From the NCBI GenBank assembly GCA_001550305.1, contig LRTP01000842.1, positions 1-35,453 of the forward strand: DNA of 35,453 bases. The letters run 5' to 3'. Positions 15,363-29,823 of the stretch are shown one piece after another. The translations under genes and the position numbers were made by a program. This DNA comes from Streptomyces diastatochromogenes. Lineage in GTDB: Bacteria > Actinomycetota > Actinomycetes > Streptomycetales > Streptomycetaceae. Each line of letters opens with the position of its first letter. The stretch's first letter is position 1. A model generated the notes under the pieces. That model was not told the DNA's origin, made no database searches, and was given only the letters and a program-made list of their open reading frames with translations.

Positions 15363-18300
15363 CGCGACGGGCTCCCTCGGGGTCGTAGAGGACGGGGCTT
15401 GTGACGGTCACCGGGACCAGCCGGTCGCCGACGGGGGCGTACAGCCGCTCGCCGATGCGGTCCCGGCCGCCCTTGATCAGGGCGAGCGCGAAGGTCCGGC
15501 CGAGGGCGGCACTGCGGTAGCTGGAGGTGACGTGGCCGAGCATCGGGACGGGCGGCGCGGGCAGCTCGCTGTCGGCGACCAGGTGGGTGCCCTCGGGAAG
15601 GAAGGTGCCGGGGTCCTCGGGGAGAAGGCCGACCAAGTGCTTGCGGTCGGGGCGGACGCTGTCGGCACGGGCGTAGGAGCGCTTGCCGATGAAGTCGGGC
15701 TTCTTCTTCGACACCACCCAGTTCATGCCGAGGTCCTGCGGCGTGACGGTGCCGTCGGTGTCCTGGCCGATGATGGGGTAGCCCTTCTCGGCGCGCAGGA
15801 CGTGCATGGTCTCGGTGCCGTACGGGGTGATGCCGTACGGGGAACCGGCCTCATGCAGCGCCTGCCACAGGGTGAGTGCTGCCCAGGGTGACACGTTGAT
15901 CTCGTAGGCGAGTTCGCCGGAGAAGCTGATCCGGCACACCCTGGCCTCGATGCCCGCGACGGTCGTCTCCCGCCATGCCATGAACGGGAAGTCGTCGTTG
16001 GCCACGGCCAGTTGGGGTGCCAGCGCGCCGAGAACGTCGCGGGAGCGGGGGCCGACGAGGGCGACGGTGGCCCACTGTTCGGTCACGGACGTGCAGTGGA
16101 CCCTCAGTTCGGGCCACTCGGTCTGCAGCCATTCCTCCATCCAGTCCAGTACGGCGGCGGCGTTGCCGGTCGTGGTGGTGACCAGGAAGCGGTCCTGGGC
16201 GAGGCGGATGACGGTGCCGTCGTCGAAGACCATGCCGTCCGGGCGGCACATCACGCCGTAGCGGATCATGCCGACCTTCAGGGTGCTCATCATGTTGGTG
16301 TAGAGCCGGTCGAGGAAGACACCGGCGTCGGGGCCCTGGACGTCGATCTTGCCGAGGGTCGAGGCGTCCATGAAGGCGACACTGTCGCGGGCGGCGGCGC
16401 ACTCGCGCAGGACCGCGGCCTCCATGTCCTCGCCGTCGTGCGGGTAGTACCAGGGGCGCTTCCACTGGCCGACGTTCTCGAACAGGGCGCCGTGCGCGAC
16501 ATGCCACTCGTGGATGGCGGTCGTACGGACCGGGTCGCTCAGGGCGCCGCGGTCACGGCCGGCGAGCGCCGCGAAGGAGACCGGCGTGTACGGCGGCCGG
16601 AACGTGGTCGTGCCGAGCGCGGAGATGTCCACGCCGAGCAGTTCGGCGACGACGCCGCTGGCCAGGACCCCGGAGGTCTTGCCCTGGTCGTTGGCGGTGC
16701 CGGCCGTCGTGTAGCGCTTGGTGTGCTCGACCGAGCGCAGACCGGCGCCGGCCGCCCGGGCCAGGTCGTCGACGGTGACGTCGCGTTGGAGGTCGACGAA
16801 GCGGGGGGCGTCCGAAGCACCGGGGACGACGTACACGTGCATCGCCGGCGTCTGCCGCGGCCGTGCGGCCACCGCCGGCAGGCGGGGCGCCTGCGGGGTG
16901 TAGCCCTCGGCCTCGATCGCGCGGGCACCGGCGGCGGCGCCCTGGGCCAGGACCTCGGCCGGATCCAGGACGCCGCTCGCGCTGCCCACGACCTCGACCG
17001 CCTGCCGGCAGGTGTCCGGCACGAAGGAGCCCAGTGCGTCGTCGTAGCGCAGCTTGCCACCCGACTGGCTGAACAGGTGAGCCACCGGGTTCCAGCCGCC
17101 GGAGACCAACAGCAGGTCGGCCGTGAACTCCCGCTGTCCCACGGACTCTCCGTACGGGGCGACGGTCACCGCGGTGAGCCGCGCGTCGCCCTTCGTGCCG
17201 GTGACGGCGTACCCGGCCACCACCTCGATACCCGCCTGCCGAGCGCGCTCCGCCCACTCTCCCGGTGTGGGGCGGGTGTCGACGATCGCCGCGATGTCCA
17301 CGCCCGCCGCGGTGAGGTCCAGCGCTGCCGCGTAGGCACTGTCGTTGGTGGTGAGGACGACCGCGTGGCGGCCGGGCAGCACACCGTGGCGGTTGACGTA
17401 GGTGCGGGCCGAGGCGGCGAGCATCACGCCGGGGCGGTCGTTGTCCGCGAACGCCAGCGAGCGCTCGTGGGCGCCGGTGGCCAGGACGACGCGACGCGCG
17501 CGGATGCGCCAGACGCGCTCGCGGGAGACGTGCTCGGGGGCGTCGGCACCGAGGTGGTTGGTACGGCGCTCGACGGCGAGGAGGTGGTTGTCGTCGTAGT
17601 AGCCGAAGACGGTGGTACGGCGCAGGACGCGCACCTCGGGGGCGTTGTCGAGCTGCCCGGTGACGTCCGCCACCCAGTCGAGGTGTTCGGCCGTGCCCAG
17701 GAGGCTGCCGCCCAGCTCCGGTTGGTCGTCGGCGAGGATGACACGGGCTCCGCTGCGGGCGGCGGCGGCCGCAGCGGCGAGGCCGGCCGGTCCCGCGCCG
17801 ACGACCAGCAGGTCGCAGTGGGCGTGTACGGCGTCGTAGCGGGCGGGGTCCGGTTCGGTGGCGAGGCGTCCCTGGCCGGAGAGGCTGCTCGCGACCAGGC
17901 CGTCGTAGAGCTCGACGGTGGTCGCGGGGAGCATCGGCTCGGGGAAGGGCGCCTCGATCTGGACGACCGCGTTGGGCTCCTCCACACCGGCCGAGAAGAT
18001 GCCTCGGGGGCGGCCGAGCTTGATGCTGGTGCCGGCCTCGATGACGCCGTTGGCGAGGAGGGCGGAGGCGAGGGTGTCGCCTCGGTGGCCCTGGTACTCG
18101 GTGCCGTCGAAGGTGAAGGTGAGGGGGGTGCCGCGGTGGATTCGGCCGCGGGTGGGGTGGCGGAACGGCTGGCCCGCGACGGAGCCGCTGATGGATGCGG
18201 CGCCCCCTCCACCCCTACTCGTCCCGTCCTGAAGGGGCTTCGCCTCCTGCACCCCCGTCGGCCCTGAAGGGGCCTTGTCCTCGAACTCCCCCAGAGGGGG

Positions 18301-18612
18301 TACCCCCGGACAGGCCGAGTGCACCGGGCGCGGCTCAAGCGTTGCCGGGCGTTCCTCACCCGCCCGGTACACCGCCAGGATCTCGTTCGTCGCCGTGTCC
18401 CGTACCGCGTTGAACCACCTGCGGCAGCCCGCCGCGTGGCTCCAGCGCTCGGCGAAGGGGCCCTTCGGGTTGTCGCGGAAGAACAGGTAGCGGGCCCACT
18501 CCTGGTCGGTGAGGGCCGACGGGTCGTCGGGGTACGGCACGTGGGCCTGGCCGCCGTAGTGGAACTCGGCCTCGTCGCGGGGCCCGCACCACGGGCAGGG
18601 GATGAGCAGCAT
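15355..18612 (-). CDS. soxA: Sarcosine oxidase delta-alpha fusion (SoxD-SoxA)
   Basis: One frame of 1085 residues holds two subunits. Residues 1-91 are SoxD: CPWCG with Cys6 and Cys9, then His59 and Cys63, the four zinc ligands at the positions of the Corynebacterium enzyme. A linker of about 55 residues follows. Residues about 147-1085 are SoxA: the N-terminal GRIHRGTPLTFTFDG domain, the dinucleotide motif VVGAGPAGLAAAA at about 270-282, and a GcvT-like C-terminal half (WKRPWYYPHDGED, DASTLGKIDVQGPDA, YRSAALGRTFALALIKGG) that passes the methyl group to THF. The ATG at 18612 has GGGAG seven bases upstream, and no stop separates the parts. GTG 18252 is the only plausible internal start and has a poor ribosome site. 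It oxidises sarcosine to glycine, methylene-THF and peroxide. Confidence 0.92.
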   Translation of the reverse strand: MLLIPCPWCGPRDEAEFHYGGQAHVPYPDDPSALTDQEWARYLFFRDNPKGPFAERWSHAAGCRRWFNAVRDTATNEILAVYRAGEERPATLEPRPVHSACPGVPPLGEFEDKAPSGPTGVQEAKPLQDGTSRGGGGAASISGSVAGQPFRHPTRGRIHRGTPLTFTFDGTEYQGHRGDTLASALLANGVIEAGTSIKLGRPRGIFSAGVEEPNAVVQIEAPFPEPMLPATTVELYDGLVASSLSGQGRLATEPDPARYDAVHAHCDLLVVGAGPAGLAAAAAAARSGARVILADDQPELGGSLLGTAEHLDWVADVTGQLDNAPEVRVLRRTTVFGYYDDNHLLAVERRTNHLGADAPEHVSRERVWRIRARRVVLATGAHERSLAFADNDRPGVMLAASARTYVNRHGVLPGRHAVVLTTNDSAYAAALDLTAAGVDIAAIVDTRPTPGEWAERARQAGIEVVAGYAVTGTKGDARLTAVTVAPYGESVGQREFTADLLLVSGGWNPVAHLFSQSGGKLRYDDALGSFVPDTCRQAVEVVGSASGVLDPAEVLAQGAAAGARAIEAEGYTPQAPRLPAVAARPRQTPAMHVYVVPGASDAPRFVDLQRDVTVDDLARAAGAGLRSVEHTKRYTTAGTANDQGKTSGVLASGVVAELLGVDISALGTTTFRPPYTPVSFAALAGRDRGALSDPVRTTAIHEWHVAHGALFENVGQWKRPWYYPHDGEDMEAAVLRECAAARDSVAFMDASTLGKIDVQGPDAGVFLDRLYTNMMSTLKVGMIRYGVMCRPDGMVFDDGTVIRLAQDRFLVTTTTGNAAAVLDWMEEWLQTEWPELRVHCTSVTEQWATVALVGPRSRDVLGALAPQLAVANDDFPFMAWRETTVAGIEARVCRISFSGELAYEINVSPWAALTLWQALHEAGSPYGITPYGTETMHVLRAEKGYPIIGQDTDGTVTPQDLGMNWVVSKKKPDFIGKRSYARADSVRPDRKHLVGLLPEDPGTFLPEGTHLVADSELPAPPVPMLGHVTSSYRSAALGRTFALALIKGGRDRIGERLYAPVGDRLVPVTVTSPVLYDPEGARRDG
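18228..18307. repeat. Repeat elements inside the SoxD-SoxA linker
   Basis: CCTGAAGGGG occurs at 18228-18237 and again 35 bp on at 18263-18272, followed by CTCCCCCAGAGGGGGTACCCCC at 18286-18307. The last is of the same class as the intergenic repeat at 14646. All lie in the part of the ORF that codes the low-complexity linker. Confidence 0.6.
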
Positions 18613-18623
18613 GGTTGGGCTCC

Positions 18624-19856
18624 CTAGTGGGCCACCGCGGCAGCGCCGTGCTCGTCGACGAGCGCGCCGGTGGTGAAACGGTCGAGCGAGAAGGGGGCGT
18701 TGAGGGCGTGCGGGGTGTCGTGGGCGATGGTGTGGGCGTAGACCCAGCCCACGCCCGGCGTGGCCTTGAAGCCACCCGTGCCCCAGCCGCAGTTGAGGTA
18801 GAGATGGTCGACGGGGCTGAGCCCGATGATCGGCGAGGCGTCGGGGCTGACGTCCACGATGCCGCCCCAGGTGCGCAGCACATGGGCGCGGGCGAAGACC
18901 GGGAAGAGCTCCAGGGCCGCGGACATCTGTTCTTCGATGATGTGGAAGGCACCGCGCTGGGTGTAGGAGTTGTACGAGTCGATGCCCGCGCCCATCACCA
19001 GCTCGCCCTTGTGCGCCTGGCTGACGTACACGTGGACCGCGTTGGACATGACGACCGTCGGGTGCGCGGGCTCCAGCAGCTCCGACACGAGCGCCTGCAA
19101 CGGATGGCTCTGGACGGGGAGTTCGATGCCGGCCATGGCGGCCAGGACCGAGGTGTGGCCCGCCGAGCAGAGTGCCACCTTGCCCGCCGCGATGGGGCCG
19201 AGGTTCGTCTGGACTCCGACCACGCGGTTGCCGACCACGTCCAGGCCGGTGACCTCGCAGTTCTGAATGATGTCGATGCCGGCGGCGTCCGCCGAGCGGG
19301 CCAGGCCCCACGCCACGTAGTCGTGCTTGGCGATGCCGGCGCGCGGCTGGTAGGTGGCGCCCAGGACCGGATAGCGCACGTCCGGCGAGATGTTGACGAT
19401 CGGGCAGACTTCCTTGACGCCGTCCGCGTCGAGCCACTCCGCGTCCACGCCGTTGAGGCGGTTCGCCTCGACGCGGCGCACGCTGTCGCGGACGTCCTGG
19501 AGGCTGTGGGCGAGGTTCAGCACACCACGCTGGGAGAAGAGGATCGGGTAGTCGAGCTCCTCTCCGAGTCCCTCCCACAGCTTGAGCGCGTGCTCGTAGA
19601 TGCCGGCGCTCTCGTCCCACAGGTAGTTGGAGCGGATGATGGTGGTGTTGCGGGCCATGTTGCCGCCCGCCAGCCAGCCCTTCTCCAGCACGGCGACATT
19701 GGTGATGCCGTGGTTCTTCGCCAGGTAGTGGGCGGTGGCGAGGCCGTGGCCGCCGCCGCCCACGATGACCACGTCGTACGAACGCTTCGGCTCGGGCGTG
19801 CGCCAGAGGAAATCCGGGTGGTCCGGGAGGTCGGCGCCTGGGGTACGGGGGCTCAT
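18624..19856 (-). CDS. soxB: Sarcosine oxidase beta subunit
   Basis: SoxB is the catalytic flavoprotein subunit that oxidises sarcosine at FAD and also carries covalent FMN shared with SoxA. The 410-residue product has the FAD motif [18 protein letters not shown] at 29-46 and [22 protein letters not shown]. His178 in [12 protein letters not shown] fits the covalent-FMN His173 of the Corynebacterium enzyme. The C-terminal flavin motif [14 protein letters not shown] is present. I chose the ATG at 19856, which has GGAGA seven bases upstream. The soxDA start follows 11 bp after the stop, giving the usual B-D-A-G order. Confidence 0.96.
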   Translation of the reverse strand: MSPRTPGADLPDHPDFLWRTPEPKRSYDVVIVGGGGHGLATAHYLAKNHGITNVAVLEKGWLAGGNMARNTTIIRSNYLWDESAGIYEHALKLWEGLGEELDYPILFSQRGVLNLAHSLQDVRDSVRRVEANRLNGVDAEWLDADGVKEVCPIVNISPDVRYPVLGATYQPRAGIAKHDYVAWGLARSADAAGIDIIQNCEVTGLDVVGNRVVGVQTNLGPIAAGKVALCSAGHTSVLAAMAGIELPVQSHPLQALVSELLEPAHPTVVMSNAVHVYVSQAHKGELVMGAGIDSYNSYTQRGAFHIIEEQMSAALELFPVFARAHVLRTWGGIVDVSPDASPIIGLSPVDHLYLNCGWGTGGFKATPGVGWVYAHTIAHDTPHALNAPFSLDRFTTGALVDEHGAAAVAH

Positions 19857-19914
19857 CGGACGTCTCCGTCTTCTCAAAGGTACTGATGCAGCTGGTGCTT
19901 GGGGGCCGTCACGT

Positions 19915-20775
19915 TCATACGGCGTTCGCGTTCCTCTCGGCGGCCTCGACGACGTTGGCGAGCAGCATGGCCCGCGTCATGGGTCCTACGCCCCCGGGCA
20001 TCGGCGCGACCCACCCGGCGACCGAGGCCGCGTCCGGGTGTACGTCGCCGACCAGCCCGTGGTCGGTACGGGTGATGCCGACGTCCAGGACCGCGGCGCC
20101 GGGGCGCAGCATGTCCTTGGTGATCAGCTCGGGCGAGCCGGCGGCCGCGATGACGATGTCCGCCTCGTGTACGTGCCAGGCCAGGCCCTTGGTGCCGGTG
20201 TGGCACAGGGTCACGGTGGCGTTCTCGGACCTGCGGGTGAGGAGCAGACCGAGGGGTCGTCCGACCGTGATGCCCCGGCCGATCACACACACCCGTGCTC
20301 CGTTGATCGGCACGTCGTACCGGCGGAGCAGTTCGACGATGCCGCGCGGGGTGCAGGGCAGCGGGGCTTCGACGCCGAGGGTGAGCCGGCCGAGGCTGAC
20401 GGGGTGCAGGCCGTCGGCGTCCTTGGCCGGGTCCATGCGTTCCAGGACGGCGCCTGCGTCCAGGTGGCGCGGGAGCGGGAGTTGGACGATGTAGCCGGTG
20501 CAGGCCGGGTCGGCGTTGAGCTCGTCGATGACGGCCTCGACCTGCGCCTGCGTGGCGTCGGCGGGCAGTTCACGGCGGATGGAGGCGACGCCGATCTGCG
20601 CGCAGTCCCGGTGCTTGCCGCCGACGTAGGCGCGGCTACTGGGGTCGTCGCCGACCAGGACTGTGCCGAGCCCCGGCGGACGGGCGCCCGTGGCGGTCAA
20701 CTTGGCCACGCGCTCGGCGAGTTCGCGGCGGACCGCGGCAGCGGTCGCCTTGCCGTCCAGCAACTGAGCGGTCAC
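19915..20775 (-). CDS. folD: Methylene-THF dehydrogenase / methenyl-THF cyclohydrolase
   Basis: FolD oxidises 5,10-methylene-THF with NADP and hydrolyses the methenyl form to 10-formyl-THF. The 286-residue length is typical. The catalytic pair Tyr50 and Lys54 lies in [22 protein letters not shown] and [12 protein letters not shown] are the folate-binding motifs; [11 protein letters not shown] precedes the cofactor loop [12 protein letters not shown], where the usual Ser after GR is Gly. The start is GTG 20775 with GGAG eight bases upstream. It lies between the two methylene-THF-producing enzymes, DMGO and sarcosine oxidase, in one operon. This is a pathway-dedicated copy that feeds PurU. Confidence 0.96.
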   Translation of the reverse strand: MTAQLLDGKATAAAVRRELAERVAKLTATGARPPGLGTVLVGDDPSSRAYVGGKHRDCAQIGVASIRRELPADATQAQVEAVIDELNADPACTGYIVQLPLPRHLDAGAVLERMDPAKDADGLHPVSLGRLTLGVEAPLPCTPRGIVELLRRYDVPINGARVCVIGRGITVGRPLGLLLTRRSENATVTLCHTGTKGLAWHVHEADIVIAAAGSPELITKDMLRPGAAVLDVGITRTDHGLVGDVHPDAASVAGWVAPMPGGVGPMTRAMLLANVVEAAERNANAV

Positions 20776-20811
20776 CGGCAGTGCTCCTTCTCTCGAAGTC
20801 GACGCTGGGTA

Positions 20812-23347
<2,536 letters not shown>

Positions 23348-23397
23348 GGGGTCCGTGACGTCGGAGAACAGGCCGAAACACCGCCCTGAACACGGCA

Positions 23398-23443
23398 ATG
23401 CCCGGCGGGCGGCGCGCACCTGCACGCACCGCCCGCCGGGCAT
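23398..23443 (-). terminator. Terminator after proX
   Basis: ATGCCCGGCGGGCGG and its exact complement CCGCCCGCCGGGCAT form a 15 bp stem around a 16-base loop, 23 bases downstream of the proX stop. It separates the betB-proVWX transcript from the DMGO promoter. Confidence 0.8.
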
Positions 23444-23466
23444 GTCCGACCGGGTCGGACCTCGGC

Positions 23467-24435
23467 CTACTTGAGCCAGGCGTCCACCTTGTCCTTGTTG
23501 GCGTCGACCCACTTCTTCGCCGCCGCCTCGTCGGTCATCTTGTCCTGGGCGATGTACTTGGCGACGGTGTTCTGGTCGTCGTTCGTCCAGTTGAAGTTCT
23601 TCACCAGGTTGTAGGCGGGGCTGCCCGACTTGGCGAACTTGGCGCTGACGATCTTGTTGAGGTCGTACACGGGATAGTCGCAGGCGATCTTCGCGGCATC
23701 GGCGTCACAGCCCGTCGTGTACGTGGGCAGGGAGACCTTCTTCAGCGGGACCTCGGACAGGAACCACTGCGGCTCGTAGAAGTAGCCGATCACCCACTGC
23801 TTGTTCTTCTCGGCGGTGCGGAAGGCCTGGATGAGGGCGGTCTCGCTGCCCGCGTACACCACCTTGAAGTCCAGCTTCAGGTTCTTCACCAGCGCCGCGT
23901 CGTTCGTGACATACGACGGGTCGCCGTCCAGGAGCTGGCCCTTGCCGCCCGACTCCGACGTCTTGAACTTCGACGCGTACTTGTTGAGGTTCTTCGAGTC
24001 GAGGATGTCGGGGTGCGCCTTGGCCAGCCACGGCGGCACGTACCAGCCGATGATGCCTTTGTTGCCGGTCTGGCCGGCGTCGACGGCGGTCTTCTGGCCG
24101 CTGATGTACTTCTTCGTCAGGTCGGCGTGGCCCCAGTTCTCCAGGATGGCGTCGACCTCGCCGGTGCCGAAGCCCTGCCAGGCGATCTCTTCCTTCAGGT
24201 TCTTCTTGGTGACCGTACAGCCGAGGTTGTGTTGAGCGACGTATGCGACGACCGCCGCGTCGGCCTCGTAGCCCACCCACGGGTTGACCGCGAGGTTGAA
24301 CGTGCCGCACTTGCCGGAGCTGCCCGCGTTGTTCGAACCCGAGGAGGAGTCGCCGACTTTCGCCCCTCCGCACGCGGTGAGGGTGAGGCCGAGGACGGCC
24401 AGGCCGGCCGCGCCGGCTCGCCAGTGTCTTGCCAT
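23467..24435 (-). CDS. proX: Glycine betaine ABC transporter substrate-binding lipoprotein
   Basis: An extracellular binding protein of 322 residues, OpuAC/ProX family. The signal peptide ends in a lipobox LTAC with Cys22. Tryptophans that can build the cage for a quaternary ammonium group are present: Trp53 (NPWVGYEAD), Trp101 (ENWGHADL), Trp131 and Trp136 (GWYVPPW) and Trp224 (YEPQWF). The C-terminal SAKFAKSGSPAYNLVKNF and KKWVDANKDKVDAWLK are typical. AGGAG lies nine bases before the ATG. It is the last gene of the betB-proV-proW-proX operon. Betaine is the most likely ligand; choline or proline betaine cannot be excluded. Confidence 0.94.
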   Translation of the reverse strand: MARHWRAGAAGLAVLGLTLTACGGAKVGDSSSGSNNAGSSGKCGTFNLAVNPWVGYEADAAVVAYVAQHNLGCTVTKKNLKEEIAWQGFGTGEVDAILENWGHADLTKKYISGQKTAVDAGQTGNKGIIGWYVPPWLAKAHPDILDSKNLNKYASKFKTSESGGKGQLLDGDPSYVTNDAALVKNLKLDFKVVYAGSETALIQAFRTAEKNKQWVIGYFYEPQWFLSEVPLKKVSLPTYTTGCDADAAKIACDYPVYDLNKIVSAKFAKSGSPAYNLVKNFNWTNDDQNTVAKYIAQDKMTDEAAAKKWVDANKDKVDAWLK

Positions 24436-24448
24436 GGTGTCGTGCTCC

Positions 24449-26448
24449 TTAAGCGCTCGCGCGTCGCGCCGCTGCCTGAGTGATCCGGTCGAACATGACT
24501 CCGAGAAGGACGATGGCGAGACCCGCCGCGAGTCCCTTCCCGTACAGCTGCCCCTGCGAGAATCCGGCCACGACGTCGTAGCCGAGGGCGCCCGCTCCTA
24601 CCAGGCCGCCCACCACAACCATCGACAGCACGTAGATCAGGCCCTGGTTGGTCGCGAGCGTCAGGGCACTGCGTGACATCGGCAGTTGGACCTTGGTGAT
24701 GATCTGCCAGGTGTTGCACCCGGCGGAGGTGGCCGCTTCCACGGTGGTCTCGGGCACGGCCCGGATCCCGTCCGCGATGATCTTCATCGTGACGGGCGCC
24801 CCGTAGACGATCGCCGCGACGATGGCCGTGAAGCGGGTGGCGCCGAACAGCGCGAGGAACGGTACGAGGTAGACGAACGGCGGCATGACCTGGGCCGCGT
24901 CCAGGGTGGGCCGGATCAGCCTGTCCACGAGCATGCTGCGCCCCATCCACACGCCGAAGACGATGCCGAGCACCATCACCAGCACCGTGGCGACGAGCGT
25001 CGAGGCCAGCGTCGTCATGCCGTCCGACCACACACCCGTGCCGACCAGCAGACCCACGCACACGGCCGTGGTGACGCCGGCCTTCCAGCCGCCGAACACC
25101 ACGCCCAGCGCGACCAGCACCGCGCCGACGAGCCACCACGGGGAGTCGGTGAGCAGCGTCTGGAACGGATTGAGCAGGCCGTTGGTGATGATGTCGCGGA
25201 TCGTGTTGGTCAGACCCGACAGGTTGTCCTGCGCCCAGTTGGTCGCGGTGTCCGCCGCGCTCGCGATGTGGCTGCCGATGGTGCCGTCGCCGGGGAAGTC
25301 CGCCGCCCACAGATAGGTGTGCGACAGGTAGATCAGGACCGCCGTGACCACCGCGCCTGCGCCCAGCAGTGGCCGCCGCCACTTCACGAAGGTGTTCTTG
25401 GAGCGCCGCGCGTTCTCCTCACGGGCGCTGGCCGCGGTCGTGACCCGGTCCAGGACGATCGCCATGACCACGATGGCGAGACCCGCGTTGAAGGCCGTGC
25501 CGACGTCGAGCGACTGCAGTGCCTGGATGACGTTCGCGCCGAGGCCGGGCGCATTGATCAGGGCGGCGATGGTCACCATGGCCAGGGCGGCCATGATGGT
25601 CTGGTTGACGCCCATCACCACGGTCCGCTTGGACATCGGCAGCAGGACCTTCAGCAGGGACTGACGGCGGGTGGCGCCCAGGGAGTCGGCCGCCTCGACG
25701 GTCGTCTTCGACACGTTGCGGATGGCGTGCGCGGTGATGCGGATCGTCGGCGGGGCCGCGTAGATCACGGTGGCGATGGTGGCGGACGCTCCGCCGATGA
25801 GGAAGAACAGGGTCAGCGGTGCCAGGTAGACGAAGGTCGGCATCGTCTGCATGAAGTCCAGGAAGGGCGTCATGATCCGGTTGAACCGGTCCGAGAGCCC
25901 GGCCCACACCCCGAGCGGGATCGCGAACAGCAGGGCCACGAACACCGCGGAGAGGGTGAGGGCGAGGGTGTCCATGCTCTCCTGCCACAGCCCCTGCAGC
26001 CCGAAGAAGGTGAAGCCCGCCACGGCCAGCAGCGCGACCCGCCAGTTCCCCACGGCCCAGGAGACGTACCCGGCGATGCCGACGACGCCGAGCCAGCCGA
26101 CCTGTGGGACCGGGCGGCCCCCGGACGGCTGGGAGATCAGGTGCTGGATGAAGGTCACCAGGTTGTCGATGACCAGCCGGATCTCGTTGAAGAAGTACAG
26201 GAAGAGCGGGTTGGAGTTGCGGTTGGCGCCGATGGAGTCGTTGAAGTCGTTGATCGACCGGTGCAGATCGGTCAGGTCCGCCGCCGCCAGGGACAGGGTC
26301 TGCTTTCCGCGCAGGATGAAGAACAGCACCAGCCAGACGACGAGGATCGCGCCGATCATCATGGGCCGGCTGACCCTGCGCGCGCCCTTGGCGGGCGCGG
26401 CCGGTTCTACAGCCTCTGCTGTGTCAGGTTTCTCGATGGCGACGGTCA

Positions 26449-26449
<1 letters not shown>
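24449..26449 (-). CDS. proW: Glycine betaine ABC permease with two permease domains
   Basis: This 666-residue membrane protein is about twice the size of ProW. It contains two BPD_transp-type domains, each with its own EAA loop: VEAADSLGATRRQSLLKVLLPM near 251-272 and VEAATSAGCNTWQIITKVQLPM near 570-591. Each is preceded by MPTFVYLAPLTLFF or MPPFVYLVPFLALF, so the second half is a diverged repeat of the first about 320 residues on. A single chain can therefore form the whole transmembrane dimer. The ATG at 26449 shares one base with the stop of proV (TGATG); GTG 26452 is an alternative. The N-terminal 25 residues are cytoplasmic and Ala/Pro/Glu-rich. Confidence 0.93.
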
Positions 26450-29027
<2,578 letters not shown>

Positions 29028-29048
29028 GCGCCAAGCCCTTCAGCCGTT

Positions 29049-29118
29049 ATGCGTTGCGCATCGTGCATTCAATTGCTTGTGGTGGAACACCATGACGAAC
29101 GCCACAGACCTACGTCAA
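29049..29118 (-). promoter_or_regulatory. betB-proVWX promoter region
   Basis: On the minus strand TTGACG (29113-29118) is the likely -35, with CATGGT 18 bp on. Closer to the gene is ATGCG-TTG-CGCAT (29049-29061), an inverted repeat containing GTTGCGCAT on the plus strand. The operator lies further from the -35 than in the other promoters, so the fit is weaker. Confidence 0.5.
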
Positions 29119-29166
29119 GGGGTTGGCGGATGACGATTTCGCAAGGGGCCCATCGACCCTTCTCTC

Positions 29167-29230
29167 TTGACCGATGACCCCATCGAGTCCAACCAGGTTG
29201 CGTATTACTCACCGAGTTGTGTAATACGCA
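29167..29230 (+). promoter_or_regulatory. Orphan promoter/operator of the broken purU copy
   Basis: TTGACC (29167-29172) is followed after 24 bp by GTTGCG at 29197. TGCGTATTAC (29199-29208) and GTAATACGCA (29221-29230) are a perfect 10 bp inverted repeat with a 12-base spacer. It aligns with the purU promoter at 12416-12480, including the 24-bp spacing. Confidence 0.65.
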
Positions 29231-29245
29231 CCAACACAGTTGCGG

Positions 29246-29478
29246 ATGTTCATGAGGGTTCACTTCGACGTCTCCGACCCTGCCGCGAACGTGAAAACTC
29301 TGCGTTACCGATTCGGCGTCGACCTCGCCCCGGACGCTGATCATGGTGTCCAAGTTCGGCCACTGCCTGAACGATCTGCTCCTCCGCCGGCGCACCGGCG
29401 CCCTCAACATCGAGATCCCGGCGATCGTCTCCGACCACCGGGACTTCGAGAGCCCGGCAGAGACGTACGGCGTCGAGG
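29246..29478 (+). pseudogene. purU: purU remnant (second copy)
   Basis: The frame from about 29246 reads MFMRVHFDVSDPAANVKTLR, which corresponds to residues 53-70 of the intact PurU. After a small deletion and frame change it continues RTLIMVSKFGHCLNDLLLRR and GALNIEIPAIVSDHRDFESPAETYGV. The first 50 residues, about 15 residues in the middle and the whole catalytic C-terminus are missing. The promoter with its operator is kept immediately upstream. It is a decayed paralogue of the gene at 12505, with several differences such as Phe/Leu and Lys/Arg changes, so the duplication is not recent. Confidence 0.92.
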
Positions 29479-29498
29479 GCCACGCAGCAGTACGGCAT

Positions 29499-29535
29499 GA
29501 CGGGGGCGGGGCCGGATTCCGGCCCCGCCCCCGTC
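29499..29535. terminator. Very strong hairpin after the purU remnant
   Basis: GACGGGGGCGGGGCCGG, loop ATT, then the exact complement form a perfect 17 bp stem of nearly pure G+C. It follows the point where purU homology ends and can act on transcripts from either side. Confidence 0.75.
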
Positions 29536-29684
29536 GTATACGAACCCGGGCGTCCTCCTGGACGAGGTGCCCCGCTCCGGCGACCGGTTCGAATTGCGCG
29601 CCGGAGACGAGAGCGGCGCGGCCCTCGCCCTGGTGGATCCGGTCGCGCCGGCACCGTGTGGGTCCCCGTTCTGGGCGACCACGA

Positions 29685-29811
29685 GCGGTTCCGTGAGGCC
29701 GTGCAGCAGGACGACCGGTGGCCGGCCGGGGTGGCCCAGCCGGTCCCGGCGGACGTCACCGGAGGCGCTGGTAAAGGTTCGGGGCAGTCGCCGGTCGGTT
29801 TCGGGTGCCAT
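29685..29811 (-). pseudogene. Possible alpha/beta-hydrolase N-terminal fragment
   Basis: A minus-strand frame from ATG 29811 reads RTFTSASGDVRRDRLGHPG and RPPVVLLHGLTE, which looks like the first beta strands and oxyanion loop of an alpha/beta-hydrolase. It then degenerates into Arg/Ala-rich sequence with no nucleophile elbow. It directly follows the MetF-like gene. The remaining DNA between 29536 and 29684 shows no gene I can support. Confidence 0.35.
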
Positions 29812-29823
29812 GCCCCTGCTGGT

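Noticed and set aside
18252..18612. A separate soxD gene ending before soxA
   Set aside because: There is no stop codon in the frame between the two parts, so a fusion is the simplest reading; the alternative GTG start is noted in the feature.
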